A stretch of DNA of 64,000 nt from Solibacillus sp. FSL R7-0668. GTDB taxonomy: Bacteria; Bacillota; Bacilli; Bacillales_A; Planococcaceae. Location: positions 2,854,001-2,918,000 of the forward strand of contig NZ_JBBOUU010000001.1 in assembly GCF_038006205.1 (NCBI RefSeq), given 5' to 3'. Made by a program: the position numbers and the translations under genes. The stretch's first letter is position 1; every line of letters begins with the position of its first letter. The notes under the pieces were generated by a model, which searched no databases, had not been told where the DNA came from, and was given only the letters and a program-made list of their open reading frames with translations. Shown here one piece after another: positions 54,530 through 63,772 of the stretch.

Positions 54530-55212
54530 TGAAAAGAACTATAAAGCTATTTTTGGGTGGAGGAATAATTGGCGGATTTCTTGGATTTATCATCGTAAAA
54601 GATGCATTTACACTCCCCTTATATGAAATCGCTATGGAAATGACGCTTATTATTTTAGGGATAGCACTTCTTTTAACTATAGGGGGCTTCGTTAAATTAG
54701 CCCAATTAAAAAAGCAATCTGCCCAGCAATTTTCTGGTGAAGATGAAGATGAACAAGAAGAAATTTTATATAAATTGTATAGCGATGCTTCACTAGCAAG
54801 TACGATTTCATTAATTTTAAGTATCGTAGGGGCATGTATCGCAGTTATTACAGAACAACCGATTATTTTTCAAGCCTTGTCAGTTCCCGTTATTCTTCTT
54901 GCAATTTCATTAGTTCCATTAGTAGGTAATTATATTAAATTTGCGTATCCAAATCGTGATTTCCCCTCATATAATGATAAAAAATATACGAAAAAACTGT
55001 TCGAAATGTCTGATGAAGGCGAACGTCACATTATGCTGCAAGGGTTATATTCTGCATTCAGTACAACGAACATTTTGCTAGTCAGTTCGTTAGTATTGTT
55101 GATGTTTTACTCTGTCGCTTCAGGTGAATCACAGCTTTTTGCCATTCTCATCATTGCCATTATATTGGTAGTTGGAAATACACAATATTTCTTAAAAGTA
55201 CGTAATCGTTAA
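54529..55212 (+). CDS. DUF3169-like membrane protein
   Basis: The 227-residue protein has six predicted membrane helices (two near the N-terminus, two in the middle, two at the C-terminus). An acidic cytosolic loop (GEDEDEQEEILYKLY) follows the second helix. A second loop has DKKYTKKLFEMSDEGERHIMLQGLY. This layout is that of DUF3169 proteins, which often follow a small XRE regulator in Firmicutes. The function is unknown. The start codon overlaps the regulator's stop by one base. No ATPase or enzyme motif is visible. Confidence 0.8.
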   Translation: MKRTIKLFLGGGIIGGFLGFIIVKDAFTLPLYEIAMEMTLIILGIALLLTIGGFVKLAQLKKQSAQQFSGEDEDEQEEILYKLYSDASLASTISLILSIVGACIAVITEQPIIFQALSVPVILLAISLVPLVGNYIKFAYPNRDFPSYNDKKYTKKLFEMSDEGERHIMLQGLYSAFSTTNILLVSSLVLLMFYSVASGESQLFAILIIAIILVVGNTQYFLKVRNR

Positions 55213-55249
55213 AAAAAAGCACCTGCTATTTTTGTGCAGGTGCTTTTGG
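55212..55249. terminator. Bidirectional terminator between DUF3169 and ytnP
   Basis: AAAAGCACCTGC/GCAGGTGCTTTT arms have an A run on the left and T on the right, placed between convergent stop codons. Confidence 0.9.
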
Positions 55250-55250
55250 T

Positions 55251-56111
55251 TTACTTAATTAACGCCTCTTTAGAGCGCTTCAAGCTATCTGTTACTTCCT
55301 TACCCGTCGCATCCCATTGAATCATACGGTAATAGGCATCATGATAGAAAATAAAACGATAGCCATTTTCTAGCGCTTCTTTCATCAATTTTTCTTTCGC
55401 AAAGACACTTGTCATTGGATAGTCATCATACGCTAATACCCAAAGCGGATTTTGGTGTGCATGTGTTGGCATAATATCCGCCATATGTAATGCCACTTCT
55501 CCGTTTTGCTCTAAGCGAATAATGGCATGTCCATCACTATGCCCACCTGTGTGAATCATCTTAATTCCTGGTACAACTTCTAACTGGCCCTCATAAGGCT
55601 TCACTAAATGCTGCACAGGCTCCCAATTTTCTTTCCAATACGTATTTTTTGAACGCATATTTGGATTGCGCATTTCATCCCATTCCGTTTGCGTCACGAA
55701 AATATCGGCATTCGGAAATACTGGCACAAGCTGTTCGCCTTGCCACTTCGTTAAGCCACCTGCATGATCAAAATGTAAATGCGTCATTAAAATCCCATCA
55801 ATATCGTCTGGCGTCATGTCGAGCTCAGCAAGACTTTGTTCGATTGTGGATTCCTCTGATACACCAAAATTGCGAAGCTGCTTTTCATTTAACTTACCTG
55901 CACCTACGCCAGTATCGATTAAATAATTTTTGCCCTCGTATTGCAGTAAAATTGGCTCACAAGGTAATTCAATTTGGTTTAACTCATTCACTGGATATTT
56001 GCGTGACCACAGTGCTTTTGGCACTACCCCAAACATTGCCCCGCCATCTAGTGCTGTGACACCACCATCTAACCAAGTTAGTGTCATGTTGTGAAATTTT
56101 AAACGATCCAT
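55251..56111 (-). CDS. ytnP: Metallo-beta-lactamase-fold hydrolase, YtnP-like lactonase
   Basis: The B. subtilis orthologue is a quorum-quenching lactonase that degrades Streptomyces signalling lactones. The dizinc motif is [10 protein letters not shown] (HxHxDH). Later ligands are His in [10 protein letters not shown] and Asp in HMADIMPTH, and a final His in FYHDAYY is present. The start is chosen at 56111 (MDRLKF), 7 bases after GGGGGA; upstream TTG or ATG choices are too near that site. The product is 286 residues. Substrate is inferred by orthology; the broader family includes other hydrolases. Confidence 0.85.
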   Translation of the reverse strand: MDRLKFHNMTLTWLDGGVTALDGGAMFGVVPKALWSRKYPVNELNQIELPCEPILLQYEGKNYLIDTGVGAGKLNEKQLRNFGVSEESTIEQSLAELDMTPDDIDGILMTHLHFDHAGGLTKWQGEQLVPVFPNADIFVTQTEWDEMRNPNMRSKNTYWKENWEPVQHLVKPYEGQLEVVPGIKMIHTGGHSDGHAIIRLEQNGEVALHMADIMPTHAHQNPLWVLAYDDYPMTSVFAKEKLMKEALENGYRFIFYHDAYYRMIQWDATGKEVTDSLKRSKEALIK

Positions 56112-56134
56112 CATTCCATCCCCCAAATCACAAT

Positions 56135-56782
56135 TTATTTTGTCTTAAATTGACATTCTAATCGATAAATCGGCTGACCTTTTTTCGAGAATTTTTCCTC
56201 GTATTCTGTCATGACGTTATCTTCTGGCATGTTGACATGTAAGTCTAATGAAACATAGTTTAACGCCATCCCATAAGCGTTCATGCTCATTAATGAATAT
56301 TCAAAAAGACCACGGTTATCCGTTTTGAAATGGATTTCCCCGTTATCGACTAAAACATTTTCATAAAGCTTCAAGAAGTTTTCATGTGTTAAACGACGTT
56401 TCGCATGACGCACTTTTGGCCATGGATCTGAGAAGTTTAAATACACACGGTCTACATCATTTTTAGCGAAGAATTTTTCTAAGTCTTCCCCATTTACTTT
56501 TAGTAGACGTAAATTAGCTGGCTTGTTTGCTGCTTCGATTTTTTCTAATGCACAAACAATGACACTATCAAATAATTCAATTCCGATATAGTTAATATCT
56601 GGATTTTGTTGGGCCATGCCTAATACGAATTGCCCTTTCCCTGTCCCTACTTCAATGTGTACAGGATTGTTATTGCCAAACACTTCCTGCCACTTGCCTT
56701 TATAATCTTCTGGGTTTGGCAAAATCACATCTGGATGCTGTGCGATATATTCTGCCGCCCATGGTTTATGCTTTAATCTCAC
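56135..56782 (-). CDS. trmB: tRNA (guanine-N7-)-methyltransferase
   Basis: TrmB places 7-methylguanosine at position 46 of tRNA using [17 protein letters not shown] is motif I, and [16 protein letters not shown] is the family's catalytic and tRNA-binding block with the critical Asp. [13 protein letters not shown] is also conserved. The length of 215 is typical. Translation starts at GTG (56782), 8 bases after GAGG, since no in-frame ATG precedes the conserved start. It lies 23 bases upstream of ytnP on the same strand and could be co-transcribed with it. Confidence 0.96.
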   Translation of the reverse strand: MRLKHKPWAAEYIAQHPDVILPNPEDYKGKWQEVFGNNNPVHIEVGTGKGQFVLGMAQQNPDINYIGIELFDSVIVCALEKIEAANKPANLRLLKVNGEDLEKFFAKNDVDRVYLNFSDPWPKVRHAKRRLTHENFLKLYENVLVDNGEIHFKTDNRGLFEYSLMSMNAYGMALNYVSLDLHVNMPEDNVMTEYEEKFSKKGQPIYRLECQFKTK

Positions 56783-56846
56783 TTGTATATCCTCATTTCT
56801 TTCATAACATCTTTTTCATTATAACTTAAAAAGGCTCGTTTTACTT

Positions 56847-57770
56847 TTATTTTGCTAATTTCCATACTTTTTCGCTTACCGTGATGACGATGTGATTTTC
56901 GCCCTCATTGAGCAGTTGTCTTTCACCATCTGCATGCGCGAGAATCTGGTCGCTAAATAGGAAATGGATTTCGTTCGTCTCAAATTGATAAACCTCTTTA
57001 AAATGCGTATGCTTGGCAAAAAATACACTACCAAAAAGGAATAATAATTTCCACTTTGATAAATTTGAAACGACCGTCACTTCTAATTTTCCATCGGATG
57101 TATTCGATTTCGGTGATAAATTCATACCCCCACCAAAATATGGCTGATTGCTAACCGTCGCAAACCAGACCTTTTGATAGTGCTGCTGTTGCTTCTTGTG
57201 TTTCACCGTTAATTGAAATGGCTTGAAAGTAAACAACGAGTATACTACAAAGTAAGGATAGCATAATTTCCCAATCCCCCATTTATTAAGCTTCTTCTTT
57301 AGCTGCGATTCGTTCGCGGTGTGCGCTACAAATGCATCAAAGCCTACCCCAAAATTATTAACGAATACTTTAGGCTTGCCATTAATTTGTGCAATGCCAT
57401 AATCATGCGTGGTCGCTTCCAATTTGGCAACAAACTGTTCGAGTTGCCTAGCATTCGTAAAAGCTGTATAGCCTCGAGAAAAATCATTACCTGAGCCCGC
57501 TGCAATTGCGCCAATATAAACATTTTCATTATTTGCTGCGCCATTTAACACTTCATGTACCGTTCCATCCCCACCAATTGCTACGATACAGTTCGGCAGT
57601 TCATTTGTGGCACGCTTTGCAATGTCTCGTGCCAGCAAATATGCGTGCCCTGCATACTGTGTTTCATGCAGTTCATATGGAAACGATAGCTGTTGGTCAA
57701 ACTGCAACCAACGCTTTTTCCCTCGTCCATTTCCTGCTTTCGGATTTAAAATAAAATGAACGCGCATCAT
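56847..57770 (-). CDS. Diacylglycerol/lipid kinase family protein (YtlR-like)
   Basis: The 307-residue protein has the DAGK/sphingosine-kinase catalytic fold. NPKAGNGRGKKRW opens the nucleotide site, and GGDGTVHEVLNG is the catalytic signature. The AAGSGNDFSRGY motif and a C-terminal HADGE region (ILAHADGERQLL) are present. YtlR of B. subtilis is the counterpart; its lipid or other substrate is not known. The ATG overlaps the stop of the upstream gene by one base (TAATG), so the two are translated together. Confidence 0.9.
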   Translation of the reverse strand: MMRVHFILNPKAGNGRGKKRWLQFDQQLSFPYELHETQYAGHAYLLARDIAKRATNELPNCIVAIGGDGTVHEVLNGAANNENVYIGAIAAGSGNDFSRGYTAFTNARQLEQFVAKLEATTHDYGIAQINGKPKVFVNNFGVGFDAFVAHTANESQLKKKLNKWGIGKLCYPYFVVYSLFTFKPFQLTVKHKKQQQHYQKVWFATVSNQPYFGGGMNLSPKSNTSDGKLEVTVVSNLSKWKLLFLFGSVFFAKHTHFKEVYQFETNEIHFLFSDQILAHADGERQLLNEGENHIVITVSEKVWKLAK

Positions 57771-58780
57771 TAGCCGTCTTTATTTTCCGTACTTTCTGTA
57801 TTCCAAATATCTCGGTGGAAGGAAGTCGTTTGGACATTGCTTAAAATCGATTGTGCGGCGCGGATTTGCATATGCTTCATTGGTGAAACCGAGTGCTTTA
57901 GCTGCTCCATCCACTCTGGGAACTTTCGCTTATCTACAAATTGCGTACCATACATTGTACCTGGATAATCGATATAGCCATTACGTGTTAATAATATTTT
58001 CTTAATAGGTACTTCTATCCCACTTTGAACAAACATTTGCTCTAGCAGCTTTTCCATACGATTTAATTGAATTAACGGGCTCAATACCTTCTTGTCGTTT
58101 TTGCCAACCTTCTTTACCCAAAAACGTTCACTATTTGCAATATACACCGCCTGTTCTTCCTGCTCCAATACTGTAATGCACAGGCATTCTGTAGGCGTTA
58201 AAATAATAATATCGAGTTCAATGGGTGCCTTTTTTATGCGAATGATCGGGTAGTAAAAAATCAAATAATTATCAGGTAAAGTTTGTAGCATCGCTCGAAG
58301 CAATGTGTCACGCATATACTTGGGATCCACATAGGATTTTTCTCGTAGCGTTGAGCTCGCCCATTTCATTTGAAAATGGAAAAATTGATCGATAAACATT
58401 TTCTTTAATTCTTCTAATGTATTCGGTGCATAAATAATATTCGGTTCAAAGAATAATGTGGTATCCTCTTCTGGAATTTGCTCCTCCACTACCCACTCAT
58501 TCGAAATCGCTATATTTTCGATATTTTCATTTTCTTGTTCGAGTTCTTTTTCTTTTTTACTAAACGAAAAGATTTTTTGGAATAATGTTCGCCCCTTCTC
58601 TTCCTGTTGGAGGGCATCTTCATCCATATGCTCCCATTGCTCGATTACTTCACCTGTCTGCCATTGATGCTTCACACGTTGCCATTGATTTTGTTTTAAG
58701 CGAATAAACTGTGTCGGATAACGCGCTAAATCTATTTGATAGCGTGAAATATAATCTTGAAGTTTAACTAATTGAGCCAT
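57770..58780 (-). CDS. YtlQ-like protein with nuclease-related (NERD-like) segment
   Basis: A hydrophilic first part (about 1-100, with an FQKIFSFSKKEKELEQENENIEN acidic stretch) precedes a domain around residues 140-300. That domain carries APIELDIIILTPTECLCI, the E-x-D-x-(I/V) strand pattern seen in NERD and other restriction-nuclease-fold proteins, and a later VPIKKILLTRNGYI strand. The position upstream of a ytlR-like gene fits B. subtilis YtlQ. A nuclease role is only a fold-based suggestion; the lysine usually following the E-x-D strand is not obvious. GGGAG precedes the ATG. Confidence 0.7.
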   Translation of the reverse strand: MAQLVKLQDYISRYQIDLARYPTQFIRLKQNQWQRVKHQWQTGEVIEQWEHMDEDALQQEEKGRTLFQKIFSFSKKEKELEQENENIENIAISNEWVVEEQIPEEDTTLFFEPNIIYAPNTLEELKKMFIDQFFHFQMKWASSTLREKSYVDPKYMRDTLLRAMLQTLPDNYLIFYYPIIRIKKAPIELDIIILTPTECLCITVLEQEEQAVYIANSERFWVKKVGKNDKKVLSPLIQLNRMEKLLEQMFVQSGIEVPIKKILLTRNGYIDYPGTMYGTQFVDKRKFPEWMEQLKHSVSPMKHMQIRAAQSILSNVQTTSFHRDIWNTESTENKDG

Positions 58781-58842
58781 TGTATCGTCTCCCTAAATTG
58801 TTACCTTATGTTCATTACGTTATATTTTACAGGTAATTGGCG

Positions 58843-58880
58843 AAAAAAAATAGCAGATTACGAGAATGTAACCTGCTACC
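58843..58880 (-). terminator. Terminator of pepV-dat
   Basis: TAGCAG/CTGCTA arms with inner TTAC/GTAA form the stem. The minus-strand tail is a run of eight T. Confidence 0.9.
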
Positions 58881-58897
58881 TACGGATTTGATTGAAA

Positions 58898-59749
58898 TTA
58901 TGCTTTAATCCCTTTAGGAATCTTTGTTTCGAATTGGGCTTGTAATTTACGTGTCCATTCCCCTGGTGTACCGTTGCCAATAGGTGTGCCATCGATATCG
59001 ATAATTGGTGTTACTTCAGAAGTTGTCGATGAAACAATCGCCTCATCCATCGCAAGTAACTGCTGTTTTGTCATCGCTTCTTCTTTTACCGGCATCCCAA
59101 TCTCAGCTGCACATGTTAAAATCACTTGGCGTGTAATCCCATTTAAAATAAGGTTATCTGCTGGATGTGTGTATAAGACACCATCCTTCACACCATAAAT
59201 ATTAGAAGCTGAGCCTTCTGTAATCGTTTCACCGCGGTGTAAAATCGCCTCATAGCATCCTTTTTCATGCGCCTCTTGTTTTGCAAGCACTGCCCCTAAT
59301 AAATTCAGTGATTTAATATCGCAACGTAACCAACGAATATCTTCTACAAATGTTGTTTTGACGCCCTTTTCAAAGTTTGCCACTGGACGTGGGTTTTCTT
59401 TTGTGTTCCCTGTTAAAACGGGCTTTACTTCATCACCTGGGAAGATGTGATTACGTGGGCAAGCACCGCGCGTAATTTGGAAGTACACATGACCTGTATC
59501 CACTTGGTTTGCTTCCACTAATTGATGCAATAATTGATGTAACTTATCCTTTGTATATGGAATTGCGATGCGAATTTTTTCTGCGCTCGCATAAAAACGG
59601 TCAATATGCTCAGTCGCTGTAAATAATTCTCCATTATATACTTTTACAACTTCATAAACCCCATCACCAAATTGGTAACCGCGGTCCTCCTTATCGATTA
59701 CAATTTCCTCATTTTTCACGATTTGATCATTTAATAAACTATAGCTCAT
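58898..59749 (-). CDS. dat: D-amino acid aminotransferase
   Basis: This class IV PLP enzyme interconverts D-alanine and D-glutamate (with their oxo-acids) for cell-wall synthesis. EDRGYQFGDGVYEV near the N-terminus and the PLP lysine Lys146 in CDIKSLNLL are the main marks. ITEGSASNIY and the phosphate-binding TSEVTPI follow. The start is the ATG at 59749 (MSYSLL), since the ATG at 59761 touches the AAAGGA site. The product is 283 residues, as in Bacillus Dat. It follows pepV by 23 bases in one transcript, which suggests recycling of peptide-derived amino acids. Confidence 0.95.
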   Translation of the reverse strand: MSYSLLNDQIVKNEEIVIDKEDRGYQFGDGVYEVVKVYNGELFTATEHIDRFYASAEKIRIAIPYTKDKLHQLLHQLVEANQVDTGHVYFQITRGACPRNHIFPGDEVKPVLTGNTKENPRPVANFEKGVKTTFVEDIRWLRCDIKSLNLLGAVLAKQEAHEKGCYEAILHRGETITEGSASNIYGVKDGVLYTHPADNLILNGITRQVILTCAAEIGMPVKEEAMTKQQLLAMDEAIVSSTTSEVTPIIDIDGTPIGNGTPGEWTRKLQAQFETKIPKGIKA

Positions 59750-59772
59750 ACAATTTACCATCCTTTAATTAT

Positions 59773-61167
59773 TTATTTCGTTGCTAATTTTACAATAGCC
59801 TCCGCATAAATAGCAGCTGCTTTTACTAAATTTTCGACGACAACAAATTCATTTGCCTGATGTGCTACATCCGGCTCACCAGGGAATAACATCCCAAAAG
59901 CTACACCCTTTTTCATGACGCGTGCATACGTACCGCCACCAGTCGAAAGTGGTTTACGGAAATCCCCGCTATATTTGCGGTACACATTTAGGAGCGTTTG
60001 CACAAGCTCATCATCCTCACTTACATAGTGTGGTTTGGAGTTGCCCGCCACATCTACTGTAAATGCCTGATTTTGAAGTAGTTTTTGGGCATTTGTCATT
60101 TTTTCTTCAAATGGATAGGTAACTGAATAACGCATGCTCACTTCAATGACCGCACCATTCTCTGTAAACGACACAATACCTGGATTTAACGTCGTTGGGC
60201 CTGACATATCGTCTTCAAAGTTTAGCTGCAATGCTGAACCATAATGATCCCCATCAAATAGCTTTACGATAAAGTCAACAAATGTCTTCGCTTCATCTGT
60301 TGCCACAACCTCTTGTAAAAATTTCGCTAAATACACCGCTGCGTTGCGTCCTTTTTCTGGCTCCATCGCATGCGCTGATTTACCTTTAACCGTAATTATA
60401 AGCGTATCACCCTGTTCAATGAAAGAGCCTTCAACATGATTTTCTTTTAAAAATGTTTGAAAATTCTCACTTGTGTTTGCACCAGCATATGTTAAGGTTG
60501 CCACTGCTTCATCTGGCACCATATTTGTACGATTTCCAGCTTTAAATGAAATGAGCTGTTCATCTGTTGCTGGCTTTTCTTTACTTGTAAATACTAAATG
60601 TGCAATGCCCTTTTCTGCATTGATTAATGGAAAATCTGCATCTGGTGCAAAGCCAATGGTCGGCATTTCTTCCTTTTCAAAGTAACGGTCTACACAGCGG
60701 AAGCCACTTTCCTCATCCGAGCCAATAATCATACGTACGCGCTTGTTTAATTTAATTCCCTCATCTTGAATCATCTTCATCGCAAGCCATGCCGCCATTG
60801 TTGGTCCTTTATCATCAATTGCCCCACGCCCGAAAAGCTTTCCATCCGCAACTTGACCAGCAAACGGTGGATACGTCCAAGTACTAAGATCACCAGCTGG
60901 TACAACATCCACATGGCAAAGGACACCGATTAACGCTTCCCCTTCGCCCATTTCAATATGTCCCGCCATATGATCCACATCTTTTGTTTTCATGCCTTGC
61001 TGCTGTCCTTTTGCAAGCATAAAATCGAGTGCCGCGCGTGGTCCCGGTCCAAATGGCATCTCCTCAGTCGCATGCTGCTCTTCTAAAATACTTTCAATTT
61101 GAATTAGCTGTTGTAATTCACTGACAAGCTCTTCTTGTCTTGCTTCGGCAATTTTTAGCCAGTCCAT
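59773..61167 (-). CDS. pepV: Dipeptidase PepV (M20 family)
   Basis: PepV is a broad-specificity dizinc dipeptidase that hydrolyses Xaa-linked dipeptides in the cytoplasm. The M20 motifs are LCHVDVVPAGD (His and Asp), GRGAIDDKGP (bridging Asp), GSDEESGFRCVDRYF (catalytic and metal Glu) and FAPDADFP. A late STGGGTYARVMKKGVAFG segment and His in DVAHQANE complete the set. The length of 464 is typical. GAGGTG lies 7 bases before the ATG. It is first in the pepV-dat unit. Confidence 0.96.
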   Translation of the reverse strand: MDWLKIAEARQEELVSELQQLIQIESILEEQHATEEMPFGPGPRAALDFMLAKGQQQGMKTKDVDHMAGHIEMGEGEALIGVLCHVDVVPAGDLSTWTYPPFAGQVADGKLFGRGAIDDKGPTMAAWLAMKMIQDEGIKLNKRVRMIIGSDEESGFRCVDRYFEKEEMPTIGFAPDADFPLINAEKGIAHLVFTSKEKPATDEQLISFKAGNRTNMVPDEAVATLTYAGANTSENFQTFLKENHVEGSFIEQGDTLIITVKGKSAHAMEPEKGRNAAVYLAKFLQEVVATDEAKTFVDFIVKLFDGDHYGSALQLNFEDDMSGPTTLNPGIVSFTENGAVIEVSMRYSVTYPFEEKMTNAQKLLQNQAFTVDVAGNSKPHYVSEDDELVQTLLNVYRKYSGDFRKPLSTGGGTYARVMKKGVAFGMLFPGEPDVAHQANEFVVVENLVKAAAIYAEAIVKLATK

Positions 61168-61302
61168 CTAAGCACCTCATTCCTAATTTATCGATTGATT
61201 AACAATCCCAAAATACTTTTTACATTTCCTACTTATCATACTACTTTCAGCAATGACGAGTCCATTCCACTGTTGTATGTGGAGATTTTAGTATAGGAAA
61301 CA

Positions 61303-61340
61303 TCAAAAGAGATTGAGCAATGACTGCCCAATCCCTTTTA
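61303..61340 (-). terminator. Terminator of the PTS-mupG operon
   Basis: AAAAGAGATTG pairs with CAATCCCTTTT with one mismatch across a 16-base loop. The minus-strand tail is CTCTTTTGATGTTT. Confidence 0.6.
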
Positions 61341-61348
61341 ATCGATGC

Positions 61349-62431
61349 TTATTTTACAAAGCCAAATGATTGCCACGGCTTTATATGTTGAAGTAAAAAT
61401 CTTTCTTCCTCGACAATTGTACCAACGATGTTTGTTGTCCCTTCATTCGGCATTTCTTTTAGGACAATTTGCAATTCGCCTTTATAGCGAACATCCTCAT
61501 TGTTATCAATTGTTACATCTCCAATTTGTAATGGTCGAACCGTGTGTGCCGAGAAATCTTCTTGCTTAAATTTCACACGTGATTGCGTGCTGCGAATCAT
61601 GTATTCTGACACATCGCCGCGATTAAAATGGTATTCATCAAACACGATTGTTTCCTCAATCGCTGTGATGTCCGCGACCGGTTGGACTTGTAGCTCTAGC
61701 TTATGTCGATTTAATTGACCAAGCGCTTGTAGCTCCTGCTCTGAGGCAAACATATTGCCAATAATTAAATCATCGATTAACCCTGTATTCCATAAATCCT
61801 TGGCCTGTACCGTGATTGGTAAGTATCGATGTTCCTCCACTGTCGGAAGCCCATGCAATGTTTCCTCCCACGGACCAAACTTCCCATGCTGCGAACTAAT
61901 CATCGCTGCAGTTCGAATCTGTTGCGCTTTAAATAATTGCGATGTTGTCAAAAAGTGTTGACGAGAAAGTGCTGTGTATTTTCTTGGATAAAAATTATGA
62001 CAGCCCAGTAAATTATCCCGATTTGCTTCATATGACAAAATCGTTTCAACATATTTTGTGCCATTACTAATATTCAGCTCTACTTTAACATTGCTCGCAT
62101 CAAGAGACATAAAGGCTTCCTCTTGCCCGCTAAAGCCCATATCTAGGCGCAATGCCGAGACATGAAACTGCTCTTTAAAGTAGCCGACATCGCGATAGGT
62201 TTTCCCTAGTTCCTCAAATACAGAGGGCGCAATATCTGCGGAAATATCAAAGCCTAAGTTTTTGGCAAATGCATTGACTTGCTGTAGCTTGTTTAGCTCT
62301 TGTTCATTTGTTACTGACATCAAGCAAGTAAACATTCGGTCAAAGCCGTTTTGATGTGCAAGCTGAATATAGTCCTGAAGCTCTTGTACAGTGCTATGCT
62401 GCGGATAAACAGCAATTCCAAGCCTTCTCAT
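61349..62431 (-). CDS. mupG: MupG-type (DUF871) 6-phospho-N-acetylmuramidase
   Basis: DUF871 proteins characterised as MupG cut MurNAc-6-phosphate from GlcNAc after PTS uptake of MurNAc-GlcNAc during peptidoglycan recycling. A TIM-barrel N-terminal domain (LGIAVYPQHSTVQELQDYIQLAHQNGFDRMFT) carries the family's acidic residues (ADIAPSVFEELG, LRLDMGFSG). A C-terminal beta-barrel domain (about 240-360) follows. I take the ATG at 62431 (MRRLGIA), 6 bases after GGAGAG; the GTG at 62449 precedes that site. The 360 residues match the family. It is 17 bases behind the PTS IIC gene, so its substrate should be what this PTS imports. Confidence 0.87.
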   Translation of the reverse strand: MRRLGIAVYPQHSTVQELQDYIQLAHQNGFDRMFTCLMSVTNEQELNKLQQVNAFAKNLGFDISADIAPSVFEELGKTYRDVGYFKEQFHVSALRLDMGFSGQEEAFMSLDASNVKVELNISNGTKYVETILSYEANRDNLLGCHNFYPRKYTALSRQHFLTTSQLFKAQQIRTAAMISSQHGKFGPWEETLHGLPTVEEHRYLPITVQAKDLWNTGLIDDLIIGNMFASEQELQALGQLNRHKLELQVQPVADITAIEETIVFDEYHFNRGDVSEYMIRSTQSRVKFKQEDFSAHTVRPLQIGDVTIDNNEDVRYKGELQIVLKEMPNEGTTNIVGTIVEEERFLLQHIKPWQSFGFVK

Positions 62432-62448
62432 AGCATTCTCTCCAAACA

Positions 62449-63732
62449 CTACTCCATTTTTTGCTCATTCATTTTCTGTTCATTTAATTTCGCTGCACGG
62501 TTGGCCATTGCAATAAATGGTAAATAGATTAATACTGAAATCACGATTAGCACTAAACTTAAAACCGCACCACTCCAATGCTGAGTCACTAATAATCCGT
62601 TTAAAACTGGTGGTATTGTCCAAGGTGCGACAACTGTTGCGACAGGAACCCAACCCAATTTTGTGACGAAGAACGCAATCGAAACATTGACCATCGGTGT
62701 TAAAATAAATGGAATGAATAAAATTGGATTTAATACAATCGGAAGTCCAAATAGTAATGGCTCATTAATATTGAATAAACCTGGTGCCGCGGAAAGCTTT
62801 CCAACTGTACTATATTGCTTGTTCTTTCTTGCAAATATGAAGATTGCGATAATTAAAGCGATTGTTGTACCTGAGCCACCCATATTCACAAATGCATCAA
62901 AGAATGGCTTGTTAATAATATACGGCGCTGCGTCACCGGCTTGTAGTGCTGCTACGTTCTTTGCAATCGCATCGGCATTAATCGTTTGCATGAATGGGTC
63001 TATAATATTGGCACCGTGCACACCTAATGTCCATAAAAACGCTGGAATGAAGGCAAGGATTAACCCAGCTGTCCACGTATTTGTTAAGCCCATAAATGGC
63101 TCTTGCACCGCCGCATAAAACGATCCAATAATATCTGGCATTTCTAAAGTTACTGAAAGGATTGTTCGTACAAGTGCAAAAAGACTGATTGTAATAATTA
63201 CTGGTAATAATGCTGCAAATGATTTTGATACTGCTGGTGGTACCCCATCTGGCATTTTAATTAATAGTTTGCTATTTCCAGATAATCGGCAAAATATCTC
63301 AGAAGATAGTAAAGAAACAATAATAGCAATAAATATTCCGCCTGTACCTGTTGTTAGCCCTGATAACCCACCTTCGCCAAATGTACCGAATGTCATGTAT
63401 GCGGCAAGTCCCATTACCCCTGCAGCTAAACTATCCTTCCCATAGCCCTTCGCCAAATTATAGGCAATTGTAAAGGAGAGTAGAATCGACATCATCGCAA
63501 AAGTAGCGCCCCAAACATTGCCACCCCATTGCGTCCAATTTCCTTCACCAAACACGGCATTCATCATGTTTTGATACATGTCAATCGGCAAATTATTTAC
63601 TAAAACTGCAAGCGAACCAGCAATTGTCAGTGGCATAATTGCGATAAAGCCATCACGAACTGCAATTAAATGGCGCTGATTCCCAATCCTTGCTGCAACT
63701 GGTACAAATTTTTCTTCTAAAAATTTGAACAT
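62449..63732 (-). CDS. PTS sugar transporter IIC, lactose/cellobiose family
   Basis: This is the membrane channel of a phosphotransferase system of the CelB/LicC type, with 427 residues and about ten membrane helices. The N-terminus FLEEKFVPVAARIGNQRHLIAVRDGF and the loop NINEPLLFGLPIVLNPILFIPF are family signatures; the NEPxxFG motif binds sugar. The start is the ATG at 63732, 9 bases after AAGGGGA. Upstream, 40 bases away, is the IIA gene; downstream is mupG. Substrate is unknown: cellobiose-type families take beta-linked disaccharides, and the mupG linkage suggests a MurNAc-containing disaccharide. Confidence 0.93.
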   Translation of the reverse strand: MFKFLEEKFVPVAARIGNQRHLIAVRDGFIAIMPLTIAGSLAVLVNNLPIDMYQNMMNAVFGEGNWTQWGGNVWGATFAMMSILLSFTIAYNLAKGYGKDSLAAGVMGLAAYMTFGTFGEGGLSGLTTGTGGIFIAIIVSLLSSEIFCRLSGNSKLLIKMPDGVPPAVSKSFAALLPVIITISLFALVRTILSVTLEMPDIIGSFYAAVQEPFMGLTNTWTAGLILAFIPAFLWTLGVHGANIIDPFMQTINADAIAKNVAALQAGDAAPYIINKPFFDAFVNMGGSGTTIALIIAIFIFARKNKQYSTVGKLSAAPGLFNINEPLLFGLPIVLNPILFIPFILTPMVNVSIAFFVTKLGWVPVATVVAPWTIPPVLNGLLVTQHWSGAVLSLVLIVISVLIYLPFIAMANRAAKLNEQKMNEQKME

Positions 63733-63772
63733 AACAATCAATCCCCTTTGCTTTTATAAAATGCATCTATTA

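Noticed and set aside
57770-58780. Assigning a nuclease function to the YtlQ-like protein.
   Set aside because: Only an E-x-D-like strand pattern is visible and the catalytic lysine is not clear, so only a fold resemblance is stated.
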